In this document: one piece after another, positions 25,685 to 34,308 of the stretch
Numbering within the stretch: the stretch's first letter is position 1
How the letters are laid out: each line of letters opens with the position of its first letter
From: Paenibacillus wynnii
GTDB lineage: Bacteria; Bacillota; Bacilli; Paenibacillales; Paenibacillaceae
Direction: 5' to 3'
DNA: 64,000 bases
Assembly: GCF_030812855.1 (NCBI RefSeq)
Contig: NZ_JAUSTK010000018.1
Coordinates: 1-64,000, forward strand
The notes under the pieces: model-generated
The model's input: only the letters and a program-made list of their open reading frames with translations
Databases searched by the model: none
Told to the model about the DNA's origin: nothing
Program-made: the position numbers and the translations under genes

Positions 25685-26426
25685 TTAGCGTGCCTTAAGC
25701 CCCACAGTACGAATCTCCATATTTACCTCCACATCCACTGCTATATTACCGTACATCTCTTCCCAATCTTTTTTGCTGTGGATATGAGCATACTGCGACT
25801 CGGGACTTCGTACGGGTTCCGATAGGGCTGATTTCAATTTTGAAATCGGGTGTCTGAAGCCGGTATCGCAGCAGCGAAAGGTTATTCTCCAGCTTTTCTA
25901 CATAACCTTCCCGTGATCCTCGTATCACCTGCTCCGTCATTGGCGGTTCCACGCCGCGTTGATCGATCTTACGCATATCAAAAGTTAGGGCTTGATTCAA
26001 CCCATCTATAAGTAGGATCAGCTGACCTTTAACTATATCGGAGGACAAAGAAGCGAATTCACCGGTTACTTTTCCTTTGGTGACATGGACTACCTTTGAC
26101 CAGATAAAAGAATTCATCTCCTCAATTTTATCCGGGATATCTGAAGGATCCGCCGGTTTAGCCATTAAAGGCTTGAGAATATGTTCTTGAATCGTCTCTA
26201 GGTTAACTAAAGTTGAAAAGAATACCAAGGCGGCTCTGTGTACCCCAAAGAGTGTGAAGTCTCGTATTACCAAATCACCATTATCTCCAAGAGTTTTGAA
26301 AAGCGTATCCAAATTGTTCTGAAGTTTGTCACTCAAGCTGCTATTGTCAGTAAAATGCGATGAGGGAGGAAGGTCTGCCTTTTTCAAATAGGAGTTATAC
26401 TTTTCTTTCCATTCCGGCATGGGCAC
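25685..26426 (-). pseudogene. Spore germination operon remnant: GerXA N-terminus fused to GerXC C-terminus
   Basis: The first frame (226 codons from 26426) matches the N-terminal cytosolic part of GerA/GerKA-type germinant receptor A subunits: DLVIRDFTLFGVHRAALVFF, LILLIDGLNQALTFDMRK, and IRGSREGYVEKLENNLSLLR. Normal A subunits have about 480-500 residues with membrane helices; here that half is absent. Near 25800 the reading changes frame and becomes KKDWEEMYGNIAVDVEVN then MEIRTVG, ending at 25685. This looks like the extreme C-terminus of a GerXC lipoprotein subunit. The simplest explanation is a deletion that removed the rest of gerXA, all of gerXB and most of gerXC. The product cannot work as a receptor subunit. 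Confidence 0.75.
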
Positions 26427-26662
26427 ATCTTCCCTTCAGATTACAGATAGGTAGATCACTATAAAGTGTGGCTCAGAGCAGCCCTTTTTATGTAATTTTA
26501 TGAAATATAGGAACAGGATTCAGCCGTTCGGCGGTTGCTCATTACCTCGTTGCCCGGTAAACTAAAGATAGAAACATGTGTACATGCTTCAGAATCTAGT
26601 TTTGTTGCGGAGCGTTTCCTAACGAAGCATATGTCAACAAAACTTTAGGAGTTATGATCGTT

Positions 26663-28498
26663 ATGAAGATTCAAGCACCTACAATAGAACAAGCGCAGGC
26701 TGAGCTGCAGAAATATTATGGCTATCCCGACTTTCGGGAAGGGCAGAAAAAGATTGTCGAGAATTTGCTGGAGGGCCGCGATACGCTGGGTATAATGCCA
26801 ACAGGGGGCGGAAAGTCCATATGTTATCAAGTTCCCGCGCTATTGCTACCGGGTTTGACGCTAGTCATTTCACCGCTGATTTCTCTGATGAAGGATCAGG
26901 TGGACGCACTTACAACAGCTGGAATCCCTGCTGCTTTCATTAACAGTACACTCAGCGGTAAAGAAGTGAATGAGAGGATTCGAGCGGCCCGTCGAGGCGA
27001 GCTGAAGCTGCTTTATGTGGCACCCGAGCGGCTGGAGCTGGATTGGTTTCGCCTGGAGATGGCTGGATTGTCCATTTCTTGCGTAGCCGTGGATGAAGCC
27101 CATTGCGTCTCCCAGTGGGGTCATGACTTCCGTACCAGTTATCTGTCCGTGTCTCCGTTCGTAGAACAATTACCGGTCCGCCCAATTTTGGCGGCGTTTA
27201 CTGCAACAGCCACTCCAGAGGTTATGGAGGATATGGTTCGACTGCTGCGTTTACGTGATCCGGGGGTATTCATGACCGGACTTGGCCGGGATAATCTGGC
27301 GATGTCGGTTTTGCGTGGCGAGAATAAGCGCGAGTTCGTTCTGGACTACACAGCTACTCATTCGCACCAACCCGGAATTGTATATGCGGCTACTCGTAAA
27401 GAAGTCGATGATTTGTACCAAAGGTTGCAGAATACAGGAATTGCGGCGGGGCGATATCATGCGGGCATGAGTGATCAGGAGCGGGCGGACAGCCAAGAGG
27501 GCTTCTTGTATGATGATATCCGTGTTATGGTGGCGACCAATGCTTTCGGTATGGGAATCGATAAATCTAATGTACGTTACGTCATTCACTATAATATGCC
27601 AAAGAACATGGAGGCTTATGTTCAGGAAGCGGGCCGGGCCGGACGGGATGGAGAGCCGAGTCAGTGTATTCTACTGTTCAGTGCCCAGGATATTATGACT
27701 CAAAAGTTCTTGATCGAGCAGAATCCACAGGACGCCGATCGCAAGCACAATGAATACCGCAAGCTTCAGCAGATGATTGATTATTGCTATACTACCCGCT
27801 GTTTGCGCAGTGCGCAGTTGGATTACTTTGGTGAAGAACATATGGACAAGTCATGCGGCATTTGCAGTTCTTGTACAGATGAGCGTGAATTGATTGATAT
27901 GACCCTTGATGCGCAAAAAATATTCTCCTGTATCCATCGCATGCGTGAGCGATTCGGCGTAGCTCTGGTATCATCCGTGTTGAAAGGTTCGCGTAATCAG
28001 AAGGTTGTACAGTATGGCTTCGAGACACTGCCGACTCATGGTGCAATGTCCGGAAGAACCGAAAAGGAAATTACAGAGAGTATAAACGTTCTAATTTCGG
28101 AAGGATACTTAGCGCTGTCTGAAGGACAATATCCGGTCGTTAGATTACAGCTTCCTGCTGCTGAGGTGCTGCGTGGTCAGCGTCAGGTTCTGCAGCGTGT
28201 GGCCCGTCCTTCGCGTACTAGTGGTGGAGCCACCCGTGAACGTAGCCGCGGATCGCGAGATCTATCTCCGTCAGCCGTTAACGAAACGGTATTCGAGCAG
28301 TTGCGCCTGATTCGTCGCGAGCTTGCAGGCCGCGAACATGTGCCGTCCTATATTATCTTTAATGATGCAACACTGCGTGAGATGAGTGTGGTTTGCCCGC
28401 AGACCGAAGCGGAAATGCTGAGAGTAAAGGGTGTTGGGGAAGTGAAATACCGGAAGTACGGCAAAGAATTCCTGGATTTTTTTCAAAATGAAATGTAA
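26663..28498 (+). CDS. recQ: ATP-dependent DNA helicase RecQ
   Basis: 611 residues from the ATG at 26663; an ATG nine bases earlier is only two bases from the SD (TAGGAG). The order is SF2 helicase domain with Walker A (GIMPTGGGKSICYQ) and DEAH box (VAVDEAHCVSQWGHDFR), helicase C domain (NAFGMGIDKSNVRYVIHYN, EAGRAGRDG), Zn-binding RecQ-C region (CLRSAQLDYFGEE, CGICSSC), winged helix, and a C-terminal HRDC domain (LREMSVVCPQTEAEMLRVKG). It unwinds DNA 3'-5' in repair. A hairpin (AGTTTTGTTG with CAACAAAACT, 26598-26644) ends two bases before the SD and may influence translation. It heads a possible unit with the next two genes. Confidence 0.92.
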   Translation: MKIQAPTIEQAQAELQKYYGYPDFREGQKKIVENLLEGRDTLGIMPTGGGKSICYQVPALLLPGLTLVISPLISLMKDQVDALTTAGIPAAFINSTLSGKEVNERIRAARRGELKLLYVAPERLELDWFRLEMAGLSISCVAVDEAHCVSQWGHDFRTSYLSVSPFVEQLPVRPILAAFTATATPEVMEDMVRLLRLRDPGVFMTGLGRDNLAMSVLRGENKREFVLDYTATHSHQPGIVYAATRKEVDDLYQRLQNTGIAAGRYHAGMSDQERADSQEGFLYDDIRVMVATNAFGMGIDKSNVRYVIHYNMPKNMEAYVQEAGRAGRDGEPSQCILLFSAQDIMTQKFLIEQNPQDADRKHNEYRKLQQMIDYCYTTRCLRSAQLDYFGEEHMDKSCGICSSCTDERELIDMTLDAQKIFSCIHRMRERFGVALVSSVLKGSRNQKVVQYGFETLPTHGAMSGRTEKEITESINVLISEGYLALSEGQYPVVRLQLPAAEVLRGQRQVLQRVARPSRTSGGATRERSRGSRDLSPSAVNETVFEQLRLIRRELAGREHVPSYIIFNDATLREMSVVCPQTEAEMLRVKGVGEVKYRKYGKEFLDFFQNEM

Positions 28499-28513
28499 AG
28501 AAGGTCATAGAGC

Positions 28514-30439
28514 ATGAGAATCATCCTGGCTACATTAAACGCCAAATATATCCACACCTCGCTGGCGATTCGCCTGCTAAAGGCTTACAGCGAGCATGAA
28601 TTCAGCGATATTCTTTTGGCAGAGTACACTATCAAAGATCCCTTGATGAATATCGTGTCTGATTTGTTCCAGAAACAGCCGGATGTAATCGGTTTTTCCT
28701 GTTATATATGGAATATCGAGGAGACGGTCAAGCTGGTCGGCATCCTCAAGCAAGTTATGCCCGAAGTCAAGATTGTTCTGGGCGGGCCTGAAGTTTCCTA
28801 TGAACCGCTATATTGGATGGAACGTCAAGTGGGTATAGATTTTGTGGTTAACGGTGACGGAGAGGAGACTTTCCATCATCTGCTGCAGGAATTGCGGGAT
28901 GAGGGTAAATTTCATTTTGTATATGGAGCCGCATACCGCAAGGGAGAGGAACTGATTGTCAACCCGCCGCGGCCTAAGACAGACCTTAATACTCTGCCTA
29001 CACCGCATCGCTTTGCTGACGATCTGCCTGACCTTAGTAAACGGATTGTTTATTTTGAGACCAGCCGGGGCTGCCCGTTCAATTGCCAGTTCTGTTTATC
29101 GAGTATTGAGGTCGGCGTACGTTATTACGATATTGAGCGGGTAAAATCCGATTTGCTGTACTTGATTGAGAATGGCGCAAAGGTCATTAAATTTCTGGAC
29201 CGTACCTTCAATATCAACCGCAGCTATGCGATGGAAATGTTCCAATTTCTAATTGATAACCATCAGGGCTGCGTATTTCAATTTGAAATTACAGCAGATA
29301 TTATGAGGCCTGAGGTGTTGGACTTCCTGTCTGAGAATGCCCCTCCCGGGGTGTTCAGATTTGAGATTGGCGTGCAATCTACCAATGATGAGACCAATGA
29401 GCTGGTCAAACGCCGGCAGAACTTCACAAAGCTGTCCCGGACAGTCATGAAGATTAAGGCAAGCGGCAATATTGATCAGCATCTAGATTTGATTGCCGGA
29501 CTGCCGATGGAGGATTACAGCACCTTCCGTAAAACGTTTAATGATGTGTTTGTCATGGAACCGGAAGAGTTGCAGCTCGGGTTCCTCAAAATGCTCCGCG
29601 GTACCGGGCTTCGTGCTCAGGCGGCAAAGTATGATTATACGTATATGGAGCACGCGCCTTACGAAATTCTAAGCAGTCATGTGATGCCGTTCTCGGATAT
29701 TATTCGCTTGAAAAGACTGGAGGATGTGCTGGAGAAATACTGGAACAGCCACCGGTTAGATCATACGGTTAAGTATTTAATCCGACATGTCTTTGTATCG
29801 CCGTTTGACTTCTTCCAAGAGTTCGGTGATTACTGGGAGCAGCGCGGCTGGCAGAAGATTGGACATCAATTGGAGGATCTTTTCACCCGCTTGCAGTCCT
29901 TTCTGGTGGATCGCGGGACGGAATCGATGGATGTGATCACCGGGCTGATGAAGCTGGATTATTTCCTTGGACACAAGTATAAGCCGCGTAAAATATGGTG
30001 GGATTTCACTCTGAATAAGTCGGAGTACGCTTCCTATATGAAGGACATTGCCAGTAATCCGGGCCGCATATCAAGCCGTCTGGCTGAGGCTGGACTTAAT
30101 GAACGAGATCTCCATAAGCATACCGTACTTGAAGTGCTGCCCTTCCAGTTATCCAAGGTATTGGAATCTATCAGCGGCTTGCGCGCCGATGCCCCGCTCG
30201 AAGATGTGCTTGCATCTGGAGAGCACGGGAGTGCTGAAGTACTAAATAGCTTAGACACTAGCTCCTCGGTTAAAGGCAACGCATCCGATGGAATCATAGC
30301 AAGTTCAACTGTGACGATAGACAGCGCAACTACTGCAGTCGCTGAAGTGTCATCTGCAGATGGCGGAAGTACCTTGCTCATCGTGATGTATCAGCAGGAT
30401 GATAGCCAGCGGGCCCATTATTATACACTGCCGATGTAA
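28514..30439 (+). CDS. B12-binding domain radical SAM protein (DUF4080 type)
   Basis: 641 residues. Residues 1-140 form a cobalamin-binding-like Rossmann domain (VIGFSCYIWNIEETVKLVGI, VLGGPEVSYEP) without the classical DxHxxG motif. The radical SAM cluster motif is CPFNCQFC with Cys187, Cys191 and Cys194, inside FETSRGCPFNCQFCLSS. A TIM-barrel follows, then DUF4080-like sequence. The last 120 residues are low-complexity Ser/Ala-rich until a short conserved-looking end (LLIVMYQQDD). The substrate is unknown. It starts 15 bases after recQ with AAGAAGG as SD, so co-transcription is likely. Confidence 0.85.
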   Translation: MRIILATLNAKYIHTSLAIRLLKAYSEHEFSDILLAEYTIKDPLMNIVSDLFQKQPDVIGFSCYIWNIEETVKLVGILKQVMPEVKIVLGGPEVSYEPLYWMERQVGIDFVVNGDGEETFHHLLQELRDEGKFHFVYGAAYRKGEELIVNPPRPKTDLNTLPTPHRFADDLPDLSKRIVYFETSRGCPFNCQFCLSSIEVGVRYYDIERVKSDLLYLIENGAKVIKFLDRTFNINRSYAMEMFQFLIDNHQGCVFQFEITADIMRPEVLDFLSENAPPGVFRFEIGVQSTNDETNELVKRRQNFTKLSRTVMKIKASGNIDQHLDLIAGLPMEDYSTFRKTFNDVFVMEPEELQLGFLKMLRGTGLRAQAAKYDYTYMEHAPYEILSSHVMPFSDIIRLKRLEDVLEKYWNSHRLDHTVKYLIRHVFVSPFDFFQEFGDYWEQRGWQKIGHQLEDLFTRLQSFLVDRGTESMDVITGLMKLDYFLGHKYKPRKIWWDFTLNKSEYASYMKDIASNPGRISSRLAEAGLNERDLHKHTVLEVLPFQLSKVLESISGLRADAPLEDVLASGEHGSAEVLNSLDTSSSVKGNASDGIIASSTVTIDSATTAVAEVSSADGGSTLLIVMYQQDDSQRAHYYTLPM

Positions 30440-30469
30440 CTTGGACGCTAACAGGGAAGGGGCCTGAAT

Positions 30470-31558
30470 GTGGGGCAGCAGCAAGGGATTTCGCTATTTC
30501 TATATGAAGAGAAATATAAAGAAAGTCTGATGGCCTTTCAGCTTCCGGCAGAGCAGGCGGAATTTACCGGATTACCTTCCGAGACATTGGAGTCTGCTAT
30601 CAATGACATTAACAAGTATGCAGTTGTTATTGTGCACGAAGACATGGCGGTAGGCTTCTTTATCCTTCATACCGGAGAAGGCATAGCTGATTTTTACGGT
30701 CCTTACTCCCACGCCATGCTTCTCCGTGCATTCTTAATTAATTGCGTCAGCCAGGGAAAAGGGTATGCCAAGGCAGCAATTCTCCGACTGCCGGAATTTA
30801 TGAGGTCACATTTTCCATCTGTTCATGAGGTGGTGTTAGCTGTGAATGAGAAGAATACTGCCGCGGATAGACTCTATTCTCATACTGGGTTTTGTGATAA
30901 CGGGTTACGCCGAATGGGGAAAAAGGGTGTACAGAAGATACTTCAATATGATTTGCTTAGAAGCCCAACTGCTATAGCACCTCAAGAGGGTGAGTTACCG
31001 CTAAGACTGATTCATACCTTGTCTCAGAGTCCGATGTTGAACTCTTTATTCACTTCCGCGCAATCACTGGATCCGCTTCCCTATTACATTGGGGCAGGCT
31101 GTCTCGTACAGACGGTATGGAACGAACTTACGGGCCGTCCTTTGAATTATGGGATATCCGACATCGATATTATTTATTTCGATGACAATGATTTGAGTTA
31201 CGCTGCTGAGAATGATGTAGTGGAACGGGCTAAAAATCTTTTTTCGCATCTTCCATTCCCCGTAGATATTAAGAATCAGGCTCGTGTTCATCTATGGTAT
31301 CAGGACAAGTTCGGGATTGAACTAGAGCCTTATACTTCACTTGAGGATGCCATTAATTCCTGGCCTACTACGGCGACTTGTCTCGGAGCCAGATTGAATT
31401 CGGATAATAGCTGGCAGATTTACGCGCCTTATGGTCTGGAAGATTTATTCGGGCTAATCGTCAGGCCGAATAAGGAGCTTATTGACGAGGGCATCTATTA
31501 CAGCAAGACTCAGAAATGGAGTGGGAAATGGCCGGAGCTGCAGACCGTTTCCTGGTAA
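30470..31558 (+). CDS. Fusion of GNAT acetyltransferase and nucleotidyltransferase-like domain
   Basis: 362 residues from a GTG at 30470 after GGAAGGGG. The N-terminal half (1-165) is a GNAT fold: substrate-side strands VIVHEDMAVGFFILHTG, the acetyl-CoA loop NCVSQGKGYAKAAI (family Q/RxxGxG/A), and VNEKNTAADRLYSHTGF. The C-terminal half (about 185-355) resembles the NTP_transf_6 (DUF925) family: YGISDIDIIYFDDND carries the G-S-x-D-x-D-like acidic pair, then AINSWPTTATCLGARL. Each half occurs as a separate protein elsewhere, so this is a domain fusion. Targets are unknown. It is the third gene of the recQ unit. Confidence 0.82.
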   Translation: MGQQQGISLFLYEEKYKESLMAFQLPAEQAEFTGLPSETLESAINDINKYAVVIVHEDMAVGFFILHTGEGIADFYGPYSHAMLLRAFLINCVSQGKGYAKAAILRLPEFMRSHFPSVHEVVLAVNEKNTAADRLYSHTGFCDNGLRRMGKKGVQKILQYDLLRSPTAIAPQEGELPLRLIHTLSQSPMLNSLFTSAQSLDPLPYYIGAGCLVQTVWNELTGRPLNYGISDIDIIYFDDNDLSYAAENDVVERAKNLFSHLPFPVDIKNQARVHLWYQDKFGIELEPYTSLEDAINSWPTTATCLGARLNSDNSWQIYAPYGLEDLFGLIVRPNKELIDEGIYYSKTQKWSGKWPELQTVSW

Positions 31559-31609
31559 TAGAGTTAAAGCCATTAATTCTGCGAACGATATACGTAACCG
31601 GACAACATA

Positions 31610-31791
31610 ATTGTACTTTATACACTTATTTACACTTTGATTGGAGTAGGCTGAGCTTTAATTGCAGTTTGTGCAACTAAAAAGCAGCTGAGAGGACATT
31701 ATCGCTATATTTAACAAAAATAGTTGCAGAAAGTACACTTAAGATGTCGTTCTGGTCCAAATAAGAGGTTTTAGTTGTAAAAAGTACATTT
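31610..31791. repeat. Cluster of degenerate 20-bp repeats with about 51-bp period
   Basis: Copies at 31721-31740 (TAGTTGCAGAAAGTACACTT) and 31772-31791 lie in plus orientation, 51 bases apart. Inverted copies at about 31610-31628 and 31660-31679 are about 50 bases apart. The layout is two inverted copies followed by two direct copies, so long stems are possible. It lies in a 406-bp gap (31559-31964) with no gene. Confidence 0.65.
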
Positions 31792-31825
31792 AAATACAAA
31801 TAAGACTCTCTGAGTGCAACGCTAA

Positions 31826-31867
31826 GCAGTGAGCAGTGAGCAGTGAGCAGTGAGCAGTGGGCAGTGA
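31826..31867 (+). repeat. Heptanucleotide tandem repeat (GCAGTGA, six copies)
   Basis: Six head-to-tail copies, five identical and one GCAGTGG (31854-31860). It lies in the same gap, downstream of the preceding repeat cluster, and may vary in copy number by slippage. Confidence 0.9.
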
Positions 31868-31964
31868 ATTGGTTTGTTAGAAGACAGTGTGAGTTGACCT
31901 ATGAGTAGACCATTAGTCTCCCTGTGAGTTGGTCACAGTACTACTCGGCAGTTGATAAGTTTCT

Positions 31965-32816
31965 CTACGCGTTCGTATTCTTAATAGCGACAGCCAGCAT
32001 ATGCGGACTCATTCCCAGTAAGCTCTCTTGGTTTTCAACGAGGGAGCTTATTTTTAGTAATGTTTCCCTACTGTGAGTATCTTCCCACTTTTCTGCAAAA
32101 GCGGGTACAATCCAGACAGGCCCCTCGACAGCGACAGTTTGTATATGAGTCAATCCTGCGGCTCCGATTTCACTCTTTAACTCCTCTGGAAGATGAAAGA
32201 ATGAACGCGAGATGAAGTTCGGGAATTGATCAGGTCGGATATGCTGGCCTTCATTCAGTTCACCTTCTAGCATCTCCATGAACACATGATCATCAATGAA
32301 GTTGTTCTGTTGGCCGAATACGGACAAACCCCACAGGGTAGAACTGAATCGGGAAATGGCGGCAACAATTACGATTCCACCGGGCTTCAAGACCCTTAGT
32401 GCTTCTTGTAATGCTGCTATCCGTTCGTTCTCCTCTGGTAGGTGATAGAGGGGACCCATAAGTAATATTAGGTCTGCGCTATCATCCGGTCTTGCTATGC
32501 TGCGTGCATCGGCTACTTCGATACGGTGTATAGATGGAATTTGGCCTGTTGCTTGCAACTCACATGCGTATTGAACGTTTGAAGGGGAGAGCTCGAACAT
32601 ATGGACTTCATGACCTAATTCGGCCAACCATCTGGAATAAACACCTGTTCCGCCGCCGATATCATAAATGATCGTTTTCTCCTTCGGGAGATACCGGGAG
32701 ATGATTTGGCGACTTCGCTCCCATTCAATAACACCGATTCCCCGGAGCAGCCGATCTATTTCTTTCCCTGAGTTGTAGTATTCCAGAATTTGATCCTTAT
32801 CCTTTTCAGTTTCCAT
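31965..32816 (-). CDS. Class I SAM-dependent methyltransferase
   Basis: 283 residues. Motif I is YDIGGGTGVYSRWLAELGHE (about 52-71), motif II ends in ELSPSNVQYA, and LILLMGPLYHLPEENERIAAL is the family's post-II/III region. The C-terminal 100 residues are a variable helical cap that probably sets substrate. It belongs to the Methyltransf_11/25 group; the substrate is not predictable. GGAGGT-type SD precedes the ATG at 32816. It is monocistronic and reads away from the toxin-antitoxin locus. Confidence 0.85.
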   Translation of the reverse strand: METEKDKDQILEYYNSGKEIDRLLRGIGVIEWERSRQIISRYLPKEKTIIYDIGGGTGVYSRWLAELGHEVHMFELSPSNVQYACELQATGQIPSIHRIEVADARSIARPDDSADLILLMGPLYHLPEENERIAALQEALRVLKPGGIVIVAAISRFSSTLWGLSVFGQQNNFIDDHVFMEMLEGELNEGQHIRPDQFPNFISRSFFHLPEELKSEIGAAGLTHIQTVAVEGPVWIVPAFAEKWEDTHSRETLLKISSLVENQESLLGMSPHMLAVAIKNTNA

Positions 32817-32886
32817 CTCTAATAACCTCCATTCGTACTCACTATATGATTTGCCATAAACTGATTTTATGTAATAAAATGAAGTA

Positions 32887-33022
32887 TGCTTTAATAAATA
32901 TGAATCAGGAGCCGCGGCTAAGACGACTCCTTCAGTACAACAACTGCTCTAAGAGCAGTCAGCCGCTTGTGAATAGTGGTTAGGATAGACCGTTACCTTG
33001 CCGGGGCGGTCTATTTTTTTTT
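32887..33022 (+). ncRNA. Putative antisense RNA antitoxin
   Basis: A possible promoter TTGCCA (32851) - 18 - TAAAAT (32875-32880) would start a transcript near 32887. It would contain a perfect hairpin (CTGCTCT/AGAGCAG, 32944-32958) and end in an intrinsic terminator (AGACCG...CGGTCT, 32987-33012, followed by nine T to 33022). The RNA runs toward the toxin gene and overlaps the toxin's 3' end and untranslated region on the opposite strand. This convergent layout is that of TxpA/RatA-type type I systems. Confidence 0.6.
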
Positions 33023-33094
33023 CATATAGGCCAGAAGCGTCAATATAAACATACCAAACATAAGCATCAAAGTAATAGCATCCTTCACCTCCAT
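33011..33094 (-). CDS. Holin-like type I toxin peptide (27 residues)
   Basis: A 27-residue peptide from the ATG at 33094 with GGGAGGTG six bases upstream. It starts MEVKDAITLMLMFGMF, is one hydrophobic membrane helix, and ends in KKK. This closely fits the Hol_Tox (putative holin-like toxin) family, whose members are membrane-damaging peptides of type I toxin-antitoxin systems in Bacilli. An extended -10 box (TGCTATGAT, minus strand, 33158-33166) would give a leader of roughly 57 nt. The final Lys codons and stop overlap the T-run of the antisense RNA terminator. The gene is far below usual length cut-offs and is easily missed. Confidence 0.75.
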   Translation of the reverse strand: MEVKDAITLMLMFGMFILTLLAYMKKK

Positions 33095-33212
33095 TTCTAT
33101 CACCTCCCTTTTAGATAAGGGACTGAGTGCATCCTATATGCAGTGTTGTACAATAAAATCATAGCATATTTTTGATGTTAAAAAATGGATGAACAGTAGA
33201 TTTGTAGCGGAA

Positions 33213-33259
33213 AAAAGAAAAGACAGGCCTTCCGGAAAAAACGGAGAAGACCTGTCTTG
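33213..33259. terminator. Bidirectional terminator after the alpha/beta hydrolase gene
   Basis: AGACAGGCCTT pairs with AAGACCTGTCT (one G-U), with an inner CCGG/CGG region and T/A runs on both sides. It ends the minus-strand hydrolase gene and shields the toxin gene. Confidence 0.75.
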
Positions 33260-33277
33260 TTTTTTTTGATATAACCT

Positions 33278-34240
33278 TTATTTCGTATCGGATTGTAACA
33301 ACATAGCACCTGAAGGAAGATGGCGGATTAACCAATCCAGGATGTCAGAAGTTACTTGATCCCGATTGACCTCGTGCAGCATTTCATGACGTCCGTTCGG
33401 ATATAGATGATACTCCAAATTCTTTACACCCTGCTCGCGGTAGATCTCCACCAGACGTAATATACCTTTTCCACTCATGCCGACGGGATCTTTGTCGCCG
33501 GAAAAAAGATAAATAGGTTTATCCTTAGACAGCTTGCATAGAGAATCAGGTCTATGGATTTCACGAAGGAGCCCGAAGAAGTCACGAAAAAAGCGGGTAG
33601 TACAAATAGCTCCGCAAAAAGGATCGGAAATGTACTGATCTACCTCATCGGGGTTGCTGCTCAACCAATCAAAGGCGGTTCTTACCGGTGAGAAAGAGTG
33701 GTTGTAGCTGCTGAACACTACACTGTTAAGCAACACGCTACGATGACGCTCTCCCTGAAGCTTCATGAGGACCTTGGCCAGGTTTTCGCCCACACTCAGC
33801 ATCTTGCGTGGACCATTCGTGCCACTGAGGATATAGCCGGCGTATACATCGCTATCCTCCTCACACATCAGCTTTTGGGCCAGAAAGGAACCCATGCTGT
33901 GTGAAAATAAAAAGATGGGTACACCTTCATGCTTGGCAAGGGCTACTCCGGCTAACTGAATTAGATTTCGCCTCATCCAGTAAAATCCATTGTCGCCAGC
34001 GTCACCTAATACATCGACCTTTCCGGCTGTTTTGCCATGGCCCCGGTGGTCATTGGCATAAACGGCGTAACCTGCTTTTGTCAGCACTTCTGCAAAGTTG
34101 GCATACCGCGCCGCGGTTTCACACATACCATGGGAAATTTGTAGAATTCCTCTGATTATAGAGCCTGGTTCGGGCAACCATTCATACACATATATGTTGA
34201 CACCGATAGGATCGGTCATTATAAAGCTATTTTCAAGCAT
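33278..34240 (-). CDS. Alpha/beta hydrolase, monoacylglycerol lipase/lysophospholipase type
   Basis: 320 residues with a Hydrolase_4 layout: oxyanion segment QISHGMCETAARYANFAEVL, ANDHRGHGKTAGKVD, and the nucleophile elbow SHSMG (the usual first Gly is Ser), giving the catalytic Ser. Near the C-terminus LFSGDKDPVG carries the probable Asp and GRHEMLHE the His. The family cleaves monoglycerides or lysophospholipids. No signal peptide is seen. GAGGAGG precedes the ATG at 34240. It reads in the same direction as manA, 68 bases downstream of it, and may be co-transcribed. Confidence 0.85.
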   Translation of the reverse strand: MLENSFIMTDPIGVNIYVYEWLPEPGSIIRGILQISHGMCETAARYANFAEVLTKAGYAVYANDHRGHGKTAGKVDVLGDAGDNGFYWMRRNLIQLAGVALAKHEGVPIFLFSHSMGSFLAQKLMCEEDSDVYAGYILSGTNGPRKMLSVGENLAKVLMKLQGERHRSVLLNSVVFSSYNHSFSPVRTAFDWLSSNPDEVDQYISDPFCGAICTTRFFRDFFGLLREIHRPDSLCKLSKDKPIYLFSGDKDPVGMSGKGILRLVEIYREQGVKNLEYHLYPNGRHEMLHEVNRDQVTSDILDWLIRHLPSGAMLLQSDTK

Positions 34241-34308
34241 AGCCTTTCCTCCTCAGGATCATGGTAGGGCAAGACTGCTAGGATAGCATATCGACAACAA
34301 AGAGAAGC

